From JABFSS01 sp964497975 (GTDB lineage Bacteria; Patescibacteriota; Gracilibacteria; Peribacterales; Peribacteraceae), in the NCBI GenBank assembly GCA_964497975.1, contig CAZCFO010000009.1, positions 1-21,854 on the forward strand: 21,854 bases of DNA, written 5' to 3'. Under the pieces are notes generated by a model. The model was not told where the DNA came from. It was given only the letters and a program-made list of their open reading frames with translations, and did not search any database. A program made the position numbers and the translations under genes. This document shows positions 19,814 to 21,854 of the stretch, in pieces. Numbering within the stretch: position 1 is the first letter of the stretch; each line of letters starts with the position of its first letter.

Positions 19814-19819
19814 ATTGTA
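19814..19819 (-). promoter_or_regulatory. -10 element for the 19496-19789 gene
   Basis: TACAAT on the minus strand, 24 nt before the ATG, predicting a leader of about 18 nt that is almost all pyrimidine. Confidence 0.35.
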
Positions 19820-19852
19820 ATCCAAACAATCGTCGCTGCAAGAATGTCCCGG

Positions 19853-20080
19853 TTAATGATTCCCAGGGTGTTCGTGCATATCGGACACGAATTCCATGAG
19901 CTCATGCGTCGGCTCATCCTTCGTCGCCTCCCCTATCAATAGCCGGAGCTGCTCCGATGTACGGTACTTCTGCGAAAACACCTCCCGCGAAAACGGCACG
20001 AGATCGCCGGGAACATGCTGCAGATACACGGCATATTCTGCATTTCCTTCGTCGTCCGGAACGGGAAGAGCATCCGTCAT
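19853..20080 (-). CDS. Small unknown acidic protein
   Basis: 75 residues from ATG 20080 (MTDALPVPDDEGNAEYAVYL). Acidic, soluble, ending HELMEFVSDMHEHPGNH. No family recognised. TTG 20095 is a longer but less likely start, since the bases there form the predicted -10 (TTGAAT). It ends 64 nt before the next gene. Confidence 0.55.
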   Translation of the reverse strand: MTDALPVPDDEGNAEYAVYLQHVPGDLVPFSREVFSQKYRTSEQLRLLIGEATKDEPTHELMEFVSDMHEHPGNH

Positions 20081-20089
20081 AAGGACGGG

Positions 20090-20118
20090 ATTCAATCAAA
20101 CACAGGTTTGCGGCGCAA
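20090..20118 (-). promoter_or_regulatory. Promoter of the 19853-20080 gene
   Basis: TTGCGC (20118-20113), 17 bp, TTGAAT (20095-20090) with TGA in front (extended -10), 9 nt, ATG 20080. Confidence 0.35.
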
Positions 20119-20125
20119 GAGATTC

Positions 20126-20950
20126 TCAGACCCCCTGCGGAGCGACGCGGCCGCGTTCGGTCTGCGTCTGGACCTGTTCCCGCACTTCGGTTTCCGTCGG
20201 CACCGCGTCGGCGTTCCGCGTGCGCAGCCAGTTGATCAGGTTGATGGTGCCGCCGATGCCCAGTGAGATGAGGATCGCGGGGATCGCGGCGGGAGCGAGG
20301 ACCGCGGCTCCGGCCGCAAGGCTGCCGTACGCGAGTGTTTTGACGACAGCGCGGGTCTTCGGTTCCTGAATTTGATTGGCGAGCCCTTCGATGGCCAGGG
20401 GCGCGCCGACCGCGCCCAGCACCGTTCCGCCGATCATGCCCGCGGTGGTGTAGCCGAGCGTCGTGCCCAGCGTGGTTCCGATCGCTCCGCCCGCGACCGC
20501 GCCGCCCACTCCTCCGCCGGCGACCTTCGCCGTTCCCTGCACCGCGTTGAGCGTGGGACCGGGATCATTGCGGCGCATCTGTACGAGACCTGCGGCGCCC
20601 TGCTGCAGTTCGACCGCGAGCTTCCGCAGCCACAACGGATCGTCGCGACGGAGATTCTGCGCGAGCTCTTCGGCCTCCTTCTGGACGCGCTCACCATCCT
20701 CTTCGGTCCAGTTGCGGGCCTCTACCTTCGCGCTCTCCACAAGCTCGTGAAGGTTATTGAGCATTTTATTGGTCTCCAGAATCTGCCGGTCGCGCAATTC
20801 CGGAGGCGTGAGCTGCTCCTGTCGGCGCAGCGTGGCCACCTGCTCCTTTAAGTCACCCAGTAGTCCGACCATGCGGTCGCTCGCGCTGCGGCGCTCGGAA
20901 GAAGCGCCTGATTCCGGAGGATTGGCCTGCATAATTTCGGGGGAGGACAT
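20126..20950 (-). CDS. Coiled-coil protein with glycine-zipper membrane region, unknown function
   Basis: 274 residues. The N-terminal half (about 25-130) is charged and helical, likely coiled coil (LLGDLKEQVATLRRQEQL, KMLNNLHELVESAKVEARNW). Residues 144-184 are Gly/Ala/Thr-rich with GxxxG spacing (GGGVGGAVAGGAIGTTLGTT, then LGYTTAGMIGGTVLGAVGAP), typical of glycine-zipper membrane insertion. A second hydrophobic segment lies at about 206-238 (LAAGAAVLAPAAIPAILISL). The tail is charged. There is no signal peptide, so the coiled coil is probably cytoplasmic. No family is recognised. ATG 20950 is chosen because TAGAAT lies exactly 7 nt upstream; ATG 21022 would run through the promoter. It diverges from the rrn operon. 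Confidence 0.75.
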   Translation of the reverse strand: MSSPEIMQANPPESGASSERRSASDRMVGLLGDLKEQVATLRRQEQLTPPELRDRQILETNKMLNNLHELVESAKVEARNWTEEDGERVQKEAEELAQNLRRDDPLWLRKLAVELQQGAAGLVQMRRNDPGPTLNAVQGTAKVAGGGVGGAVAGGAIGTTLGTTLGYTTAGMIGGTVLGAVGAPLAIEGLANQIQEPKTRAVVKTLAYGSLAAGAAVLAPAAIPAILISLGIGGTINLINWLRTRNADAVPTETEVREQVQTQTERGRVAPQGV

Positions 20951-20957
20951 TGTTCTT

Positions 20958-20986
20958 ATTCTACGCTTTTTCGCTCCAATACGCAA
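20958..20986 (-). promoter_or_regulatory. Promoter of the glycine-zipper protein gene
   Basis: TTGCGT (20986-20981), 17 bp, TAGAAT (20963-20958), 7 nt, ATG 20950. Predicts a leaderless mRNA. Confidence 0.5.
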
Positions 20987-21100
20987 TTTGGGGCAGAATT
21001 TGCGATTTGCACGCATGAGCACTCGCTCTCTTCTCCGCTTCTCTTTTCTCCCGACCGCACCCTGAACACAAAAGATCCTCAGTTTCCTGCCAAATCGTCC

Positions 21101-21128
21101 TTGACCCGCAAACGGACCGGGGTAAGAT
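21101..21128 (+). promoter_or_regulatory. Candidate rrn promoter
   Basis: TTGACC (21101-21106), 16 bp, TAAGAT (21123-21128), followed by CCCGGGCTC. It would give a pre-rRNA leader of about 340 nt. The 526-nt gap 20951-21476 holds this promoter, REP-like element A5 and several hairpins, and no supported gene. Confidence 0.5.
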
Positions 21129-21226
21129 TCCCGGGCTCTGCGTCCTCCGAATGAAGGACACAGACTCTATCAAGCTCCTTTGCAGCCACAGGCTCTCTAG
21201 GAAACTTGAGGGCTGGCTTTGAAGCT

Positions 21227-21273
21227 TGTCATTCCGAGTAGCTCGTTGCGGAGCAGCGAGCGTACCGAGGAAC
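21227..21273 (+). repeat. REP-like hairpin A5 in the rrn leader
   Basis: TGTCATTCCGAGTAG, stem GCTCGTTGC/GCAGCGAGC (one G-U pair, loop GGA), then GTACCGAGGAAC. Same family as A1-A4 beside recO, about 13 kb away. Confidence 0.8.
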
Positions 21274-21351
21274 GGTTCATTCACATCATCGTGTAGTAGA
21301 GAAGCTAGTGTGAAACTGTCTGCGATCTCACGATCGCATGCACAGTAAATC

Positions 21352-21378
21352 GGTCTCCTTCGCTTCGGCGGAGGGACC
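21352..21378 (+). other. UUCG-capped hairpin in the rrn leader
   Basis: GGTC and CCTTCGC pair with GCGGAGG and GACC around a TTCG loop, with one bulged T: 11 bp. Neighbouring hairpins are AATTCC/GGAATT near 21384-21398, AATCGC/GCGATT near 21402-21420 and GATGTC/GACATC near 21445-21462. Such leader structure is usual upstream of 16S and may guide processing. Confidence 0.5.
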
Positions 21379-21476
21379 ACCCAATTCCTTTGGAATTACA
21401 ATCGCTGATCACGCGATTCAAAATAATCTGATCACGAGCGCCGAGATGTCTTTTGCGACATCGAGGCAATCATCTC

Positions 21477-21854
<378 letters not shown>

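Noticed and set aside
20961..21380. 139-residue open frame on the minus strand upstream of 16S
   Set aside because: Covers the rrn promoter, REP-like unit A5 and leader hairpins; no recognisable protein features.

Overview
The window ends in the first ~378 bases of a 16S rRNA gene. It is GC-rich, uses the standard code (TGA is used as a stop), and carries compact bacterial housekeeping genes: rpsF, rpsR, recO, a YebC-family gene, an ftsX-like gene, an RNase HI-family gene and a bifunctional PBP. The unusual 16S 5' end (a mismatch in the 27F primer site and a very short helix-6 hairpin), Shine-Dalgarno-poor genes, an S41 peptidase, a VanW protein, a VirB2-like small membrane protein and a giant repetitive surface protein all suggest a Candidatus Patescibacteria (CPR) genome, most likely near Peregrinibacteria/Peribacteria. 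That placement is inference; the full 16S would decide it. TGA as stop argues against Gracilibacteria/Absconditabacteria.

Layout. 1-1886 (-): 5' part of a very large surface protein, with an N-terminal helix-turn-helix region like those of IS-type integrases, then a membrane anchor, a Gly-rich linker and tail-fibre-like and 16-residue repeats. 2151-3452 (-): S41/CtpA peptidase. 3557-5645 (+): a DUF1858-HesB/IscA-like fusion with a CxC tail, a possible degenerate PD-(D/E)XK protein, and an RNase HI. 5703-7103 (+): exported VanW protein. 7104-8200: recO between two copies of a nested set of REP-like hairpins. 8201-10271 (-): FtsX-like protein, TPR protein, VirB2-like protein. 10406-13582 (+): class A PBP with C-terminal Ig-like domains. 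13867-16324 (-): DsbA-like oxidoreductase, two small unknowns, YebC. 16447-18461 (+): two unknown proteins. 18516-20950 (-): rpsR, rpsF, two small unknowns, and a coiled-coil/glycine-zipper membrane protein. 21101-21854 (+): rrn promoter, structured leader and 16S start.

How the genes fit together. Much of the content concerns the cell envelope: peptidoglycan synthesis (PBP), division-linked permease (FtsX), exported peptidase, VanW, disulfide formation (DsbA) and a surface adhesin-like protein. These stand beside translation genes (S6, S18, 16S) and DNA/RNA maintenance (RecO, RNase HI).

Three sequence-level themes stand out. (1) At least nine REP-like hairpins share a core (CGAGTAG, variable stem, CGTA..CGAG); their stems differ completely but stay complementary, and their outer pairs covary. 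(2) Most protein genes have a -10-like hexamer only 6-9 nt before the start codon and no Shine-Dalgarno, as expected for leaderless mRNAs; rpsF is an exception, with a ~93-nt structured leader. (3) Other repeats are interleaved with genes: a 12-bp palindrome occurring three times, 9-nt repeats that also encode the VanW signal peptide, a CAAAGAAA repeat cluster, and a repeat tract inserted in yebC.
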